A DNA stretch of 64,000 nucleotides from positions 372,001 to 436,000 of the forward strand of contig SADC01001182.1 in assembly GCA_004194705.1 (NCBI GenBank), written 5' to 3'. This DNA is from Ditylenchus dipsaci (taxonomy: Eukaryota; Nematoda; Chromadorea; Rhabditida; Anguinidae). The notes below the pieces were generated by a model that had not been told where the DNA came from, ran no database searches, and saw nothing but the letters and a program-made list of their open reading frames with translations. The position numbers and the translations under genes are program-made. Below are positions 22,501 through 31,859 of this stretch, piece after piece (within the stretch, counting starts at the first letter, position 1; each line of letters begins with the position of its first letter).

Positions 22501-22916
22501 AAAATGGTGTTTTAAAAAACGTCGGGCTTTGTGTAATGTCGAACTTCAGGAGTTTCTGGGCAGGAGCAGCCTGAGCCAATTCAAATTGTGCAACCGCAAA
22601 TCGTGTCAAAATCAAGAGCAATATTCGGTAAATATTTGCCCAATATTGCTCTTGATTTTGGCACAATTTGCGGTTGCACAATTTGAATTGGCACAGGCTG
22701 CTCCTGTCCGAGTTTCTTACACTAGAATTTTACTATAATTTGGTCTTTTTGATTATTGAACTTTAGGACCGCCTATTGGACTTGTTTGGACCTGAGTTGC
22801 GTGCCCAGAAAATATCACAGATCGCCTTCGCCGACATGCTGGACAAGCTTCACGTGACCTACTGCGTCAGAAATAACGGTGGGAAGCAAGACATCAGCAT
22901 CATCGTTGAGATTTAA
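18955..22916 (+). CDS. SLX4-like nuclease scaffold with tandem SAP-CCD modules
   Basis: Exons: 19092-19203, 19263-19366, 19420-19521, 20126-20212, 20259-20493, 20549-20647, 21209-21332, 21382-21479, 21529-21630, 21680-21767, 21814-22055, 22105-22203, 22767-22916 (TAA 22914-22916), plus a possible degenerate exon at 18955. The exon order is a repeat: CCD half, linker, acidic linker, SAP, long linker, first CCD half. The SAP helix reads GTRPMCKAKAIQLLKKIYEATHP. The C-terminal domain reads YNDLLTLNPIML / DRLLDLFGPELRA / FADMLDKLHVTYCV, matching the pattern of the SLX4 conserved C-terminal domain, which binds the SLX1 nuclease in Holliday-junction processing. Intron phases agree between copies. 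From 21209 to the stop every exon joins in frame; the earlier copy has two one-base deletions. The 5' end is not in view. Confidence 0.62.
19813..19996. mobile_element. pogo/Tigger-type MITE in SLX4-like intron
   Basis: Ends CAGTCAAGTCTCGATTTAACG and its inverse, with TA on both sides (19811-19812, 19997-19998). The 184 bp are iterations of CTCGATTTAACGAA. It enlarges the intron between 19522 and 20125. Confidence 0.9.
20126..21332 (+). CDS. SLX4-like module B (SAP + CCD), two frameshifts
   Basis: SAP exon 20126-20212 is 87 bp against 88 in module C; the missing base is at about 20143, before CGTCCAATGTGC. Exon 20259-20493 starts VLSDTTPITKK and changes frame near 20390. CCD halves are 20549-20647 (CLRRPENEEVYNNLLNLNPVMM) and 21209-21332 (DRLLDMFGTELRARN...HVTYCVRKSDRLA). 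The last exon has no stop and splices in phase into module C, arguing for one long protein rather than separate genes. Confidence 0.6.
21382..22916 (+). CDS. SLX4-like module C (SAP + CCD), intact, C-terminal
   Basis: Linker exons 21382-21479 and 21529-21630, SAP exon 21680-21767, linker 21814-22055, CCD halves 22105-22203 and 22767-22916. All junctions keep frame and the protein ends NNGGKQDISIIVEI and TAA. The long linker is basic and Ser/Gln-rich (KRTRAAISKMTGTNSQQQ). Introns are 46-55 bp except the last (563 bp), which carries an inverted repeat. Confidence 0.62.
22557..22709. repeat. Long intronic hairpin in SLX4-like gene
   Basis: Arms of about 66 bp (from CAGGAGCAGCCTG to AATCAAGAGCAATATT) pair across a loop of about 13 bp with few mismatches. 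It lies in the last intron of module C. It could be a MITE or a transcribed hairpin feeding small-RNA pathways. Confidence 0.75.
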
Positions 22917-22927
22917 ATATATATGTA

Positions 22928-22995
22928 CAGTCGAGTCTCGATTTAATGTACCCCTGGGGACCGGCCCTAGGGGTACGTTAAATCGAGGGGTACGT
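22928..22995. mobile_element. Truncated pogo/Tigger-type end
   Basis: TA then CAGTCGAGTCTCGATTTAATG, followed by GGGTACGTTAAATCGAGGG. The partner end is missing. It begins about 10 bp after the SLX4-like stop and so supplies its 3' region. Confidence 0.65.
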
Positions 22996-23021
22996 TATAT
23001 CGGGGGTAAATTTGACGGAGT

Positions 23022-23460
23022 TTATTAGGCTAAATTCTGGTATACCCCAGCACTCAATTCGGGTATACCCCAGCACTCAATTCGGGTATACCCCAGCACT
23101 AAATTCTGGTATATCCCCAATACTTTACCTCACAATTGAAAGCTGAGGATGTTAGCTACACGATGGTGTAAAAATTTCTTGGTTTAGTTCACAAAAATGT
23201 ATACCTTTTAATTAAAATTGAATTGAATCTTTTCGAGTGAAAATTGAACGCTCAAAATGATTCAATTCTATTTTAATTAAAAGGTGTGCATTTTTGTGAA
23301 CTAAACTAAGAAATTTTTACACCATCGTGTAGCTAACATCCTCAGCTTTCAATTGTGGGGTAAAGTGTTGGGTATACCAGAATCGAGTGCTGGGGGTATA
23401 CCAGAATCGAGTGCTGGGGTATACCAGAATTGAGTGCTGGGGGTATACCAGAATTGTACC
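23022..23460. mobile_element. Foldback MITE with GGTATACCCCAGCACT iterons
   Basis: Both arms carry three or four copies of a roughly 27-bp unit (GGTATACCCCAGCACTCAATTC). The inner arms (AGCTGAGGATGTTAGCTACACG and inverse) pair out to a centre near 23245. Confidence 0.8.
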
Positions 23461-23461
23461 G

Positions 23462-23645
23462 GAACATAGTTGGACCGCCGCCGGCGGCACCCCTTCAGTT
23501 ACCTTCGGCGGCTCCCCGGCGGTGCCCGCGGTCATATTTTTTTGAGATGATTGTGCCGCTCTCACCTCAAAAAAATATGACCGCCGGGCACCACCGGGGG
23601 CCGCCGAAGGTAACTGAAGGGGTGCCGCCGGCGGCGGTCCAGCTA
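23462..23645. repeat. GC-rich palindrome, GGACCGCCGCCGGCGGCACC
   Basis: Inverted arms of about 80 bp flanking a short centre (GATGATTGTGCCGCTCTCACC). Far more GC-rich than its surroundings. Likely an inserted element. Confidence 0.75.
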
Positions 23646-24595
23646 TGATTAGGAAATTGTCTAGTCATATGTTTAATTGTTTGATCCGTATTTCTCTGTA
23701 ATTGTGCCTTTTTTGAGAAATATAATTGGATTATTGGTTTATGTTGTTTATCGTTCGAATTTTAGAGACTCTCGGCTACTTTGCTAGCTATTGTTCGAGA
23801 ATAGTTTGTGGTTTTTGTCTTTTCAAGTGTTCCTTTGTCTGTTTTTTTCTTGCGAATAGGCGATTCCCTTCTTTTCAAAGCAAAATAGTTGTTCTTTTCT
23901 AAGTGAGGTAATTCAATGTATTAGTGAGAATATTGAAAGGGCATTTTACTCACGTTTTGCAGATTTAAGTTTTATTTAAAAATACCCTATAATGGTTCAC
24001 CTTACTTGTAAAGAACAGAGTCAATTTTACTTTCTTTGGTCTCAAATTACAAAACAGGCATCCAAAATTATCTTCACCCCTTTGCCTGCCATTTTCCCAT
24101 TGCCTTTTGGTGCTCTGTTCAAGAAAAGTACTCCACCCGTTTTGTCTCAACTACTTATTATTATTTTCCTTAAATCTTTCGGGTCATTCAATACCCTCCT
24201 CCTCTCCTCAATATGCTTGTGTGTGGAGTTAGGGGCGGAGGAGAACTGTGCAAGAGAGTTAGAGAGGGAACGGTAAAAGAGATTAAAAGGGCAGGTGACT
24301 TTGCCCGTAAGTTGAGTGGCTCTGCAGGTTACTGAGGTGCTCTCTCCTTGACACACACAACCATACCATCAAAAACATTTAAACTGTTTGCTTATGTTAA
24401 TTTAAAAAGTGGAGGCTGACCTCGCCAGTGGTAACAAATAGTTATAATTTTTCCGTAGACCTCCTCAATTTTCCAGTAGATCGCCTCAAGTTCGACCGCT
24501 AGCTGAGAACAAGCTATTTGAGTATATTCTGTATCGTATATCCTATATCTAAATACCCTCATGGCTTTAATCTGTAGCGCGGTAGGTGGCGCCGA
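23646..24595. other. No gene seen
   Basis: Unique-looking AT-rich DNA with short ORFs only. It may be intergenic host sequence between the SLX4-like gene and the next repeat cluster. Confidence 0.4.
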
Positions 24596-24600
24596 TCGGG

Positions 24601-24668
24601 GTAAAATCCCAACTGGCGGCCCCGACTGGCGGCCATTCCAACTGGCGGCCCCGACTGGCGGCCATCAC
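24601..24668. repeat. Tandem AACTGGCGGCCCCGACTGGC
   Basis: Two to three copies of a 32-bp unit with the core ACTGGCGGCC. The core recurs at 25448 and 25922 beside the 25476-25917 MITE. Confidence 0.6.
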
Positions 24669-24895
24669 AACTTATACCCACCAAATACAAGTGGATATGA
24701 ACAATAGCTCCCGGCGCCGATAGTTTCCGGCCTTAATAAAAGGGACAACTGTTCCTGGTTTATTAAAAAGCTATTAGGTTTCTACAATGGGTGGGTGTAG
24801 GTGCATGTGTTAGTTGATGTCCGTGGAAGTTTGAGAAGTTCTTACTAAGCAATTTTGTCTGTTTTTTAAGGGTCTAACTTCTCTCAGTTTTAGTT

Positions 24896-24985
24896 AGGGC
24901 TGGAATATGATCGGTCATTTTCGAATCCGGTCATATCACCGATCATATTTGGTTATATTCGGTCATTTTCTATTTCAATTTTTGT
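24896..24985. mobile_element. Possible hAT end (TAGGGCTGGAATATGATCGGTC)
   Basis: The TAGGGCTGGAA start and repeated GATCGGTCATTTTCG and its inverse resemble hAT ends such as 52657-52938. No right end or duplication found. Confidence 0.4.
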
Positions 24986-25475
24986 GGCCAAAAATTTTAA
25001 AGAAGAGGGAAAACTACCCTTCTAATTGAAGTGGAATTAAAACTTACTGTGAAATTAGAAAATTTTTTAACACCGGTGTGTGTGTTAGGACGGACTCAAA
25101 GATGTTCCCCAAACTATAAAAAGGTAAAAAAACATGTTTGGTGAAAAACAGCCACTTTTAAGATTACTCTGTCATGGATACTTACGTACTTCTTTTTAGG
25201 TATAAGGTCCTAGATATTACCATCTCCAATCTAGATACCTGGTTTTGACACCGCCACCTGGCAATACTACCTGAATTTGAAACCTTTACACCGCCGGGGT
25301 ACAACCACCTAGGTACACAGATCGAGAGTCTATGCGGTCACGCTGGCGCAGCTAGTTCGGTCAGAAGATGTGTTTCGAACGCTGAGATACCATAAAGGCA
25401 CTTTGTGTACCTTTAGATAGTCGGGGTAATACGTAGTAGGCATAGTAGCCGCCAGTTGGGGGCCACCAGTAGGTA

Positions 25476-25917
25476 CAGTCGACACTCGATATAAGGACAC
25501 TCGATATAAGGACAGAAGTTCGTCCCGCCTTGGGTCCGACACTTTTTTAGCCCGATTTTCGAAAATTTTCACCGGTTTTGTTTTGACAGTTTGGTTCCAA
25601 ATATCGCAAGGATTCCGATTTTGCCGATCGTTTTTCAGAAATCCGGATTTTTTTCTTCTAAAAAAGCAAAAACTCGATATAAGGACAGGGATTTTTGAAA
25701 AAGCCTGTGTTTAAATCGAGTTTTTGCTTTTTTATAGGAAAAAATCTGGATTTCTGAAAAACGATCGGCAAAATCGGAATCCTTGCGATATTTGGAACCA
25801 AACTGTCAAAACAAAACCGGTGAAAATTTTCGAAAATCGGGCTAAAAAAGTGTCGGACCCAAGGCGGGAACGAACTTTTGCCGGTCCCCTGAGTGTCCTT
25901 ATATCGAGAGTCGACTG
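25476..25917. mobile_element. Near-perfect palindromic pogo/Tigger-type MITE
   Basis: Ends CAGTCGACACTCGATATAAGG...CTTATATCGAGAGTCGACTG with TA at 25474-25475 and 25918-25919. Arms of about 190 bp pair almost fully and include GTTTTGACAGTTTGGTTCC and its inverse. No coding role. Confidence 0.9.
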
Positions 25918-26194
25918 TATGGCCGCCAGTTGACCCTCGTTCCCGATCGGCCAGAGCAGTTGGCTGATCAGTAAAAATAAGAAAATGCTCATCCCAAAAT
26001 TTCAAAATTACTAGGAAAGCAGAATTTTGCCACAAGTTTTCTTATTTTCTTTGTAGAAAAAGCCATTATTCGCCACTTTTTTTTCAAAAAGTATTGAAAA
26101 ATCAGCGAAAATACAGGGAACTTTTTTGGCTCGTGGACAGTCCGTCTCAGATTCTATTCTTACTAGTAGCCTGCTTTTTCTAATAAATAACCAT

Positions 26195-27057
26195 TAGAGC
26201 TAGAATCTAGCGTTCGGGCGGTATTTCGGGACGGGATTTTCAGCCGAAAAAATTTCGGGATCGGGATTATCGCTAAAAATTTTCGGGATCCCGTTCAAAT
26301 TTCGCGATTTTTCCATTTTTTTTACAAGAAATTTCCTTCAAATATTGTTCTATGATTACAAATACACCTTCAGTAAACACTTTATATTGCTACGCTTCAC
26401 ATAATCGACATAATTCAATAATAATAATAATTCATCAGCGGCAAAGCTTTGTTCAAAAAATTAACATTTCGCTTAAATGTTGGCTGGTCAACACTGGCGA
26501 AGGGAAGGTTAGCACAAGCTATGTGATGAATCACCTTTTTATTCAACCAAGAGAGTTCACCTACAAATCAAAAGAATAACGCAGCTTTGAACAAGTAATA
26601 ACACCTTTCGGCAAAATATTTAAAAATTGGCTTTGAGTTCTTCTGAGCCTCTTGCTTTTCTTGCAGATCTCTGAGTTTATCAGTAAACTCATCGTTTGAT
26701 TTTGCGTGAACGAAAAGCCCTTTTGTGCTGCCATCACACATTTTGATTGATTTTTTGCACATAACGCATTTGGCTTCAAACGACGACAGTTTTTCGAAAA
26801 GTCTGATACACGAGAGAACGCTCATAGCTATAACAATCAAGTGAAAATTATATCGGAGAGAGAGAAAAAGAATCAATTTTGCAAAAAAATGCGTCAAATG
26901 TATGTTTTTTAATTTGATAAATTTCCGTCGGGATTTGACAAATTTCGGTATCGGGATTTCGGAAAATGATCGGGCGGGATTTCGGGACGGGATTTTCGCC
27001 CAAAAATCGATCGGGCGGGATCGGTATCCCTCAGGATATGTTCCGTTTCCAGCTCTA
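26195..27057 (-). mobile_element. hAT-like element with a BED finger
   Basis: Ends TAGAGCTAGAA...TTCCAGCTCTA, and both subterminal regions carry the GGGCGGGATTTCGGGACGGGATTTTC phrase in inverted orientation. Inside is a minus-strand BED-type zinc-finger exon. I find no convincing 8-bp duplication, perhaps because the MULE-like element starts at 27059, directly beside the right end. Confidence 0.65.
26568..26825 (-). pseudogene. BED zinc-finger exon of hAT transposase
   Basis: From ATG 26825. FEAKCVMCKKSIKM supplies the Cys pair, followed by GLFVHAKS with the first His, then a helical Lys/Gln-rich tail. This fits the BED finger that begins many hAT transposases. No catalytic domain follows before 26195, so the element is non-autonomous. 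Confidence 0.6.
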
Positions 27058-27058
27058 A

Positions 27059-28667
27059 CGGTACCAGTCAATTTTCCGCTGCCAATGTTCCGCCGACGAT
27101 TTTCCGCCGACAATTTTCCGCCGACAAATTTTCCACCGTCAATTTTCCGCCCCGACAATTTTCCGCCGACAATTTTCCGCCGCCATTTTTTAATTTTCTG
27201 TTTACACATCAAAACTTCGTTCATGCATTTATTTTTTGCACCGCCCTTGTTATTTTGGCTGAAGTCTACTATTCGCAAACAACTCCTTCCTCATAGTCAA
27301 TTATAATAGGAAAATCAACTGTGGAATCCCAAGCACATTTTGACTGCGGGTGTATAGGAGACCTGTTCCGTTTTTTTCAGTACCCTATCACATTTCATTA
27401 TTCGTTACAGATGAACGCCATCCTCGCAAGGTCGTACGCTTTTAACTCGGAACATGGGAATAAGAAGTTCGTCGAGGAAGGACGAATGTACTACAAGAAT
27501 CGAAACTTAATGGGAAACAATGAAAGCAAAGTCTCTGCCAACTGCGATGTCAATGGATGCAAAGGCAGAGCTTGGTCATGGCTCGAAATAGGTCAATTCA
27601 TCAAGTATAATTCGTTGTTTTTAAGTTTCTTCACTGCTCTCACTGTTCATTTTAGACGTGTTACGCCTCATGGATGTGAAGCTGATCCCTCGAATGTCTT
27701 TTCCACGGCTATCCGCAACGAAGAAAAGCAACTAGCGACAACTACTACAATGGTGAGAGTTTTCAATGCTGTTTTTTCATTTTTATGGTGTCTTCTTGCA
27801 GAGAACCGGCGAAATAATTCAGCAAGTTAGGAATCAGTCGAGGATCTCAGATATATAAGATACTCTTTCTGAAATTGCAAACCGGAGGCGAGGGATTCAA
27901 AGAACCAGGACCGATACAGAAGACTGCAAGCCGCCTTCTATTCCGTCGTCCGTCAAAGTTAGTTCCTTTTGAGCATAGCCACTGAGAAATGCCACTGAGA
28001 AAAAGGACATTGTGATCCCGCCTGGGTACCGCTTCTACGAAGCCGTCAGCGGAATCCAGCCAGATGAATTCCTTCTGTTCGACTCAGGAATGGAGAAAGA
28101 AATCGGAGGAAGAATTCTTGGTTTCGGACGCAAAAGCTTTATTCTCATACTCAAATTATAGTTGTTGCGGAATGTTATCATTGTCTGAAAAAATTTACAA
28201 GTCGCTTCGTTTTTTAATTTCTTCAATGAAATGTGAAGTGTGGAACGGTACAGGGAAAGAAAACAAGAGGAATGCTAGGAAATTAGAATTGAATGATGCA
28301 AGTCCAAACAAAAAACGAGAAAGAAAATTTTGACAATTTCAGCTTTAGCGAGTTATCACAAAAACAATGTTAGTTGACTAAAAAAACCTTGATGTGATCA
28401 CAGAAATGAAATAACGGAAGAAAATTGTCCGCACAAAATTGCCGGCACAAAATAGTAAGGTGTGGTAAGAAAACAAGAATAATTAAATGAAATAAGCGCT
28501 AAGAGCTAAGGATCTGAGTAAGTAGTGTTTGTAGCTCGACCCCATCACTAAAGAAAACAGTTGAGAACAGAAATTAAATTATGGCGGTGGAAAATTGGTC
28601 GGCGGAAAATTGTCGCGGCGGAAAATTGACGGCGGAAAATTGTCGGCGGAAAATTTTCATGTACCCG
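27059..28667 (+). mobile_element. MULE-like element with GGCGGAAAATTGTC iterons
   Basis: Ends CGGTACCAGTCAATTTTCCGC and, inverted, CGGGTACATGAAAATTTTCCGC. Each subterminal region holds five or more copies of CCGCCGACAATTTTCC. CTCTAA lies just outside both ends (27053-27058, 28668-28673); a longer 8-10 bp duplication is not evident. Inside are plus-strand exons of a FLYWCH-like finger protein. Confidence 0.7.
27411..27858 (+). pseudogene. FLYWCH-like finger exons of MULE transposase
   Basis: Exon 1 (from ATG 27411 to about 27587) encodes YYKNRNLMGNN...ANCDVNGCKGRAWSW, the Cys half of a FLYWCH/WRKY-GCM1-type finger. After an intron ending TTTTAG, the next exon gives RVTPHGCEADPSN and a helical tail. 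A third exon, after CTTGCAG at about 27800, reads RTGEIIQQVRNQSRISDI and stops at 27858. The first junction does not keep phase as drawn. No MULE catalytic domain follows, so this looks like a decayed or truncated transposase. Confidence 0.55.
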
Positions 28668-28700
28668 CTCTAATAATCATAAATTTGATTTCCATTCTTG

Positions 28701-29202
28701 GGCTGCACTACGTTTAACCGTCACTATTTTCACCGTTCACTATTTTCACCGTCACTATTTTCACCGTCGCCTATTTTCACCGTCACTATTTTCACCGTTC
28801 ATTAAATTCACCGTCAGCATTTTAGGACCGCTTTTTAGGTCTAAATTTTTCGAAATTTTTAAAAGTTTCGGTACCAAATTGTAGCCCTGAATGTCAGCTT
28901 CATTTTGGTACTACAATTTCTAAAAAAAAACGAAAAATTTTAGTTCTTAACTATAAAAGACGCTCACCCTGCGTTCTAACGTGATGAAAAAGTGTGAGAT
29001 TGAACGTCTTCTAAAGTTTAGTTCTAAATTTTTTTTATTTTTTCAGAATTTGTAGTACCAAAATGTAGCTGACCTTCCGGGCTACAATTTGGTACCAAGA
29101 CTGTTGAAATTTTAGAAAAATTTAGATCTAAAAAGCGATCCTAAAGTGCTGACGGTGAAAATAGGGACGGTGAAAATAGTGACGGTGAAACTTAGTGCAG
29201 CC
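28701..29202. mobile_element. Foldback element with CACTATTTTCACCGT iterons
   Basis: Ends GGCTGCACTA...TAGTGCAGCC, flanked by perfect 8-bp CATTCTTG (28693-28700, 29203-29210). The left arm has five copies of CACTATTTTCACCGT and the right arm three in inverse. The 8-bp duplication favours a hAT relative, although iteron-rich ends also occur in MULEs. Confidence 0.85.
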
Positions 29203-29210
29203 CATTCTTG

Positions 29211-29825
29211 TCATACACTTTTTTTTGTTAAAAATGGTCTCCGGCTCCATTCATATTCCCATTAGTGACCTCCCTATTTTTCTATACGCAAAAGTATTCC
29301 GCCCTAGTATTCTGCTGTTTTGTTATATTTTTCTTCGGTAATCCAGCTCTATTTGACCAACTGTGAATGGTGGTGCGAGGTTCTTTGTATGCTGCTCTCT
29401 GCTCAGCCTTTTGCACCTAGCTAACTGCCGAAAAGACAAATAATATGGGCAGTGGGTTTAAGCATTCCACCCCTTCTTAGCCTAAAAAATTGCTGGCTTA
29501 ATTGGGTGATTGATGAGCAAGGTTTTTAGAATGTGTAGCCATTCTGTAATTTATTTCTTTCCTTCGCTTCTCGTCTAGATAATGAGGATGTGAGAAGTGG
29601 TTTTTAATCCACGGCTTGTCGCCTTTTTTGGACTATTTTTAGAGATAAAAGTCATTTTTTGTTTTCTAAAGTTCTGATCAGCAGGCCTGATGCCTGTATG
29701 AAATTTATCTGTGGGCATCACTCTCAGGCATACCTTTGAAAAAGATTTGCACTTTTGGGCTACAGATCTTTTTTGTTCTCGAAATTTCACATGTAGCCAG
29801 ACATTTGTCATCGCTACACAACTTC
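29211..29825. other. No gene seen
   Basis: AT-rich, no repeat partner found in the window and only short ORFs. Confidence 0.4.
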
Positions 29826-29829
29826 GAAT

Positions 29830-30215
29830 AATCCAACCACCGTCCTAATTTAAATGTCGTGTTCTTGGCATTGTATTTTGGACCTTATTTGCAAGCCAAT
29901 CTCAGGCAGCTTAACACTCATTTTGTAGCTCATCTCGCTAGTTATAAAATAAGTAGTAACAACTTTGGCTAAAGTTCAGGGGCTTGAGAGTTAGAGATGC
30001 GCGCACTCACTTGCCTTAGATATGATTCCGAGAAGTACTCTTGATCATAAAATGCAAATAGAGTCTCTTTTTTCCATGGCCCAGTTGAAAAACATGGTAA
30101 GACAGCCCAAGAAATACAATCATTTTTTTATCATTTTGCCATAAAGTGGCCCCTTTTAATTCCCTTCCCCTCCCAATACAGCCCTTATTGCCTTTAAAAT
30201 TAAAAAAAGGCGCCC
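29830..30215. repeat. Fragments of three window-wide repeat families
   Basis: 29850-29970 matches the interior of the 50205-50529 MITE (GGCATTGTATTTT, TTTTGTAGCTCATCTC). 29985-30090 matches the unit inside 11914-12608 (GAGATGCGCGCACTCACTT...GATTCCGAG). 30160-30215 matches the family at 9781 and 58085. Confidence 0.6.
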
Positions 30216-30379
30216 ATCCAAATTATGAATTTTCGACCCAAAAAACCGGCAGCCAGACATTTTTCAATATTAATAGAATTTGTCGCGCGACATTTTCTAC
30301 TATTTTCAGAAATTTTCGCGCGATATTGAGTTTCAGAGTTTCTTTATCGAAAAGTAAGGAAAAATGTGTGCAGCTCTGA

Positions 30380-31500
30380 GGATTCGAACCAGCAACCTAC
30401 ACCAATCTCCCCCTCCTCCTTAATAATCGCTGAGAACATACTCCGGAATGGCCATAAGCCAAAATAACTGGTTTTGGAGGGTGTTTACTATAGAGGGAGT
30501 GAACTTTTTGTGAGAAATTGATTGAGCGAATCGAAATTACAGTCCTGCGGGCATTATTGCTCAGAATGCTACATTAATCTATTCTAAACCACTTCAAACT
30601 ACGTCAAACCGGTCAAAATCTATTTCAAAATCTAAATCTCCAATAGCGTACCGTACCACTACAAGCGTACCACCACCAAAATACCAATACCTGGGTATCA
30701 CTGCTTGGTACCACTACCTAGGTACCACCAATACATGAAATCTTCGATTTAGACTAGTAAAATAGCTCTTTTGGTGGCATCAAACCGTGTTAAAGGGGCA
30801 TACCAGTCCGTTACAGTAAAAAAGTGGGCAGAAAATTCGTTTTCCTCTTGACCAAGTTTGTTATATTTTACTTTATATTTTTACTTTACTTAAGATATTT
30901 TTATTTTACTTAAGTTACTTTTTTAAAAAGGGTCCCCTGTGGTTTTTTTTACATTTTTTTGATTACTGATATTTTTCATTTAATGTTTTCTACCAAGCTT
31001 TGGAAAAGTGAAAAAACAATAGAGGAAACTTAAAATCCGTTTTCCTCTTGAGCGTTTCACTGTAAGCGTTTCATTGAGCCGATTGAAGTTTTCTGCCTAA
31101 TTTTTAAAAGTAGTATTAGGTCATCAATATCATATTTAACACGAAACCAGTGAAAACAGGGACGATTTTTTTTAAATTGCTGGTCCTCTGCTTGATTTGC
31201 CGTGTAACGCGCTGGTAAGCCTTTTAAGAATATGATTTTGGGTAGGACCACGATGGATACAATAAGCAAAGAGTTTCCACGTGAGTATCTCCACCTGGGT
31301 ACGTATGGCCACTTGCTGTCCTACCTAACCACTTTCTCGACATACCTACCCACTCAGTTGACATAACTACCCAACCGGCATACCCAATCGGGATACGAAC
31401 CCAAAATATTTTGACCGATTTTTAAAAGTCCAGTCAAAATCTTTATTCTGTCTCAGAATTCGACCGGTAAAGTTAACAACAACCTTGAATTAGAAATAAC
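30380..31500. other. Repeat-derived intergenic DNA
   Basis: GAGGATTCGAACCAGCAACC at about 30378 resembles an inverted tRNA B-box and could be a SINE or tRNA relic. From 30640 to 30740 phrases of the type TACCACTACCTAGGTACC repeat, recurring at 31540-31615 and 25250-25320. No gene seen. Confidence 0.45.
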
Positions 31501-31859
31501 TACCTTAATTTGTCCATTCATGAACAACTATTACCTTAGTACCACTATCTGGGTACCAAGGCATTGATACCACCACCTGGGTATTACCATATAAGTACCA
31601 GTACCTGGGTGAGTTGAAATCAGTGACTCCCGCATTTAAAAAACCCAATAATTGACCAACTCTGGAAAATATGGCGCGAGGAATTTTGAAATAGTCGAAA
31701 ATGTCGTGCGAGAAATTCTGAAATAATAGAAAATGTTGTGCGACAAATTCTGAAATAGTAGAAAATGTCTCGCGACAAATTCTACTATAGTAGAAAAGGT
31801 CTGGCTGCCAAAAAACCATGATACTTCCCATGTGGGTCGAATTTTTTTCCGAAAAAGTG

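Noticed and set aside
23022..23645. Single combined element covering both palindromes
   Set aside because: The two palindromes have different centres, ends and base composition, so they are better read as two adjacent elements.
26902..27306. 134-residue plus-strand ORF rich in RRRF and DNFPP
   Set aside because: It follows the GACAATTTTCCGCC iterons of the MULE-like TIR; the real coding signal nearby is the minus-strand BED finger and the plus-strand FLYWCH-like exons.
30378..30400. tRNA gene suggested by an inverted B box
   Set aside because: No A box, anticodon arm or acceptor stem can be built around it; at most it is a SINE relic.
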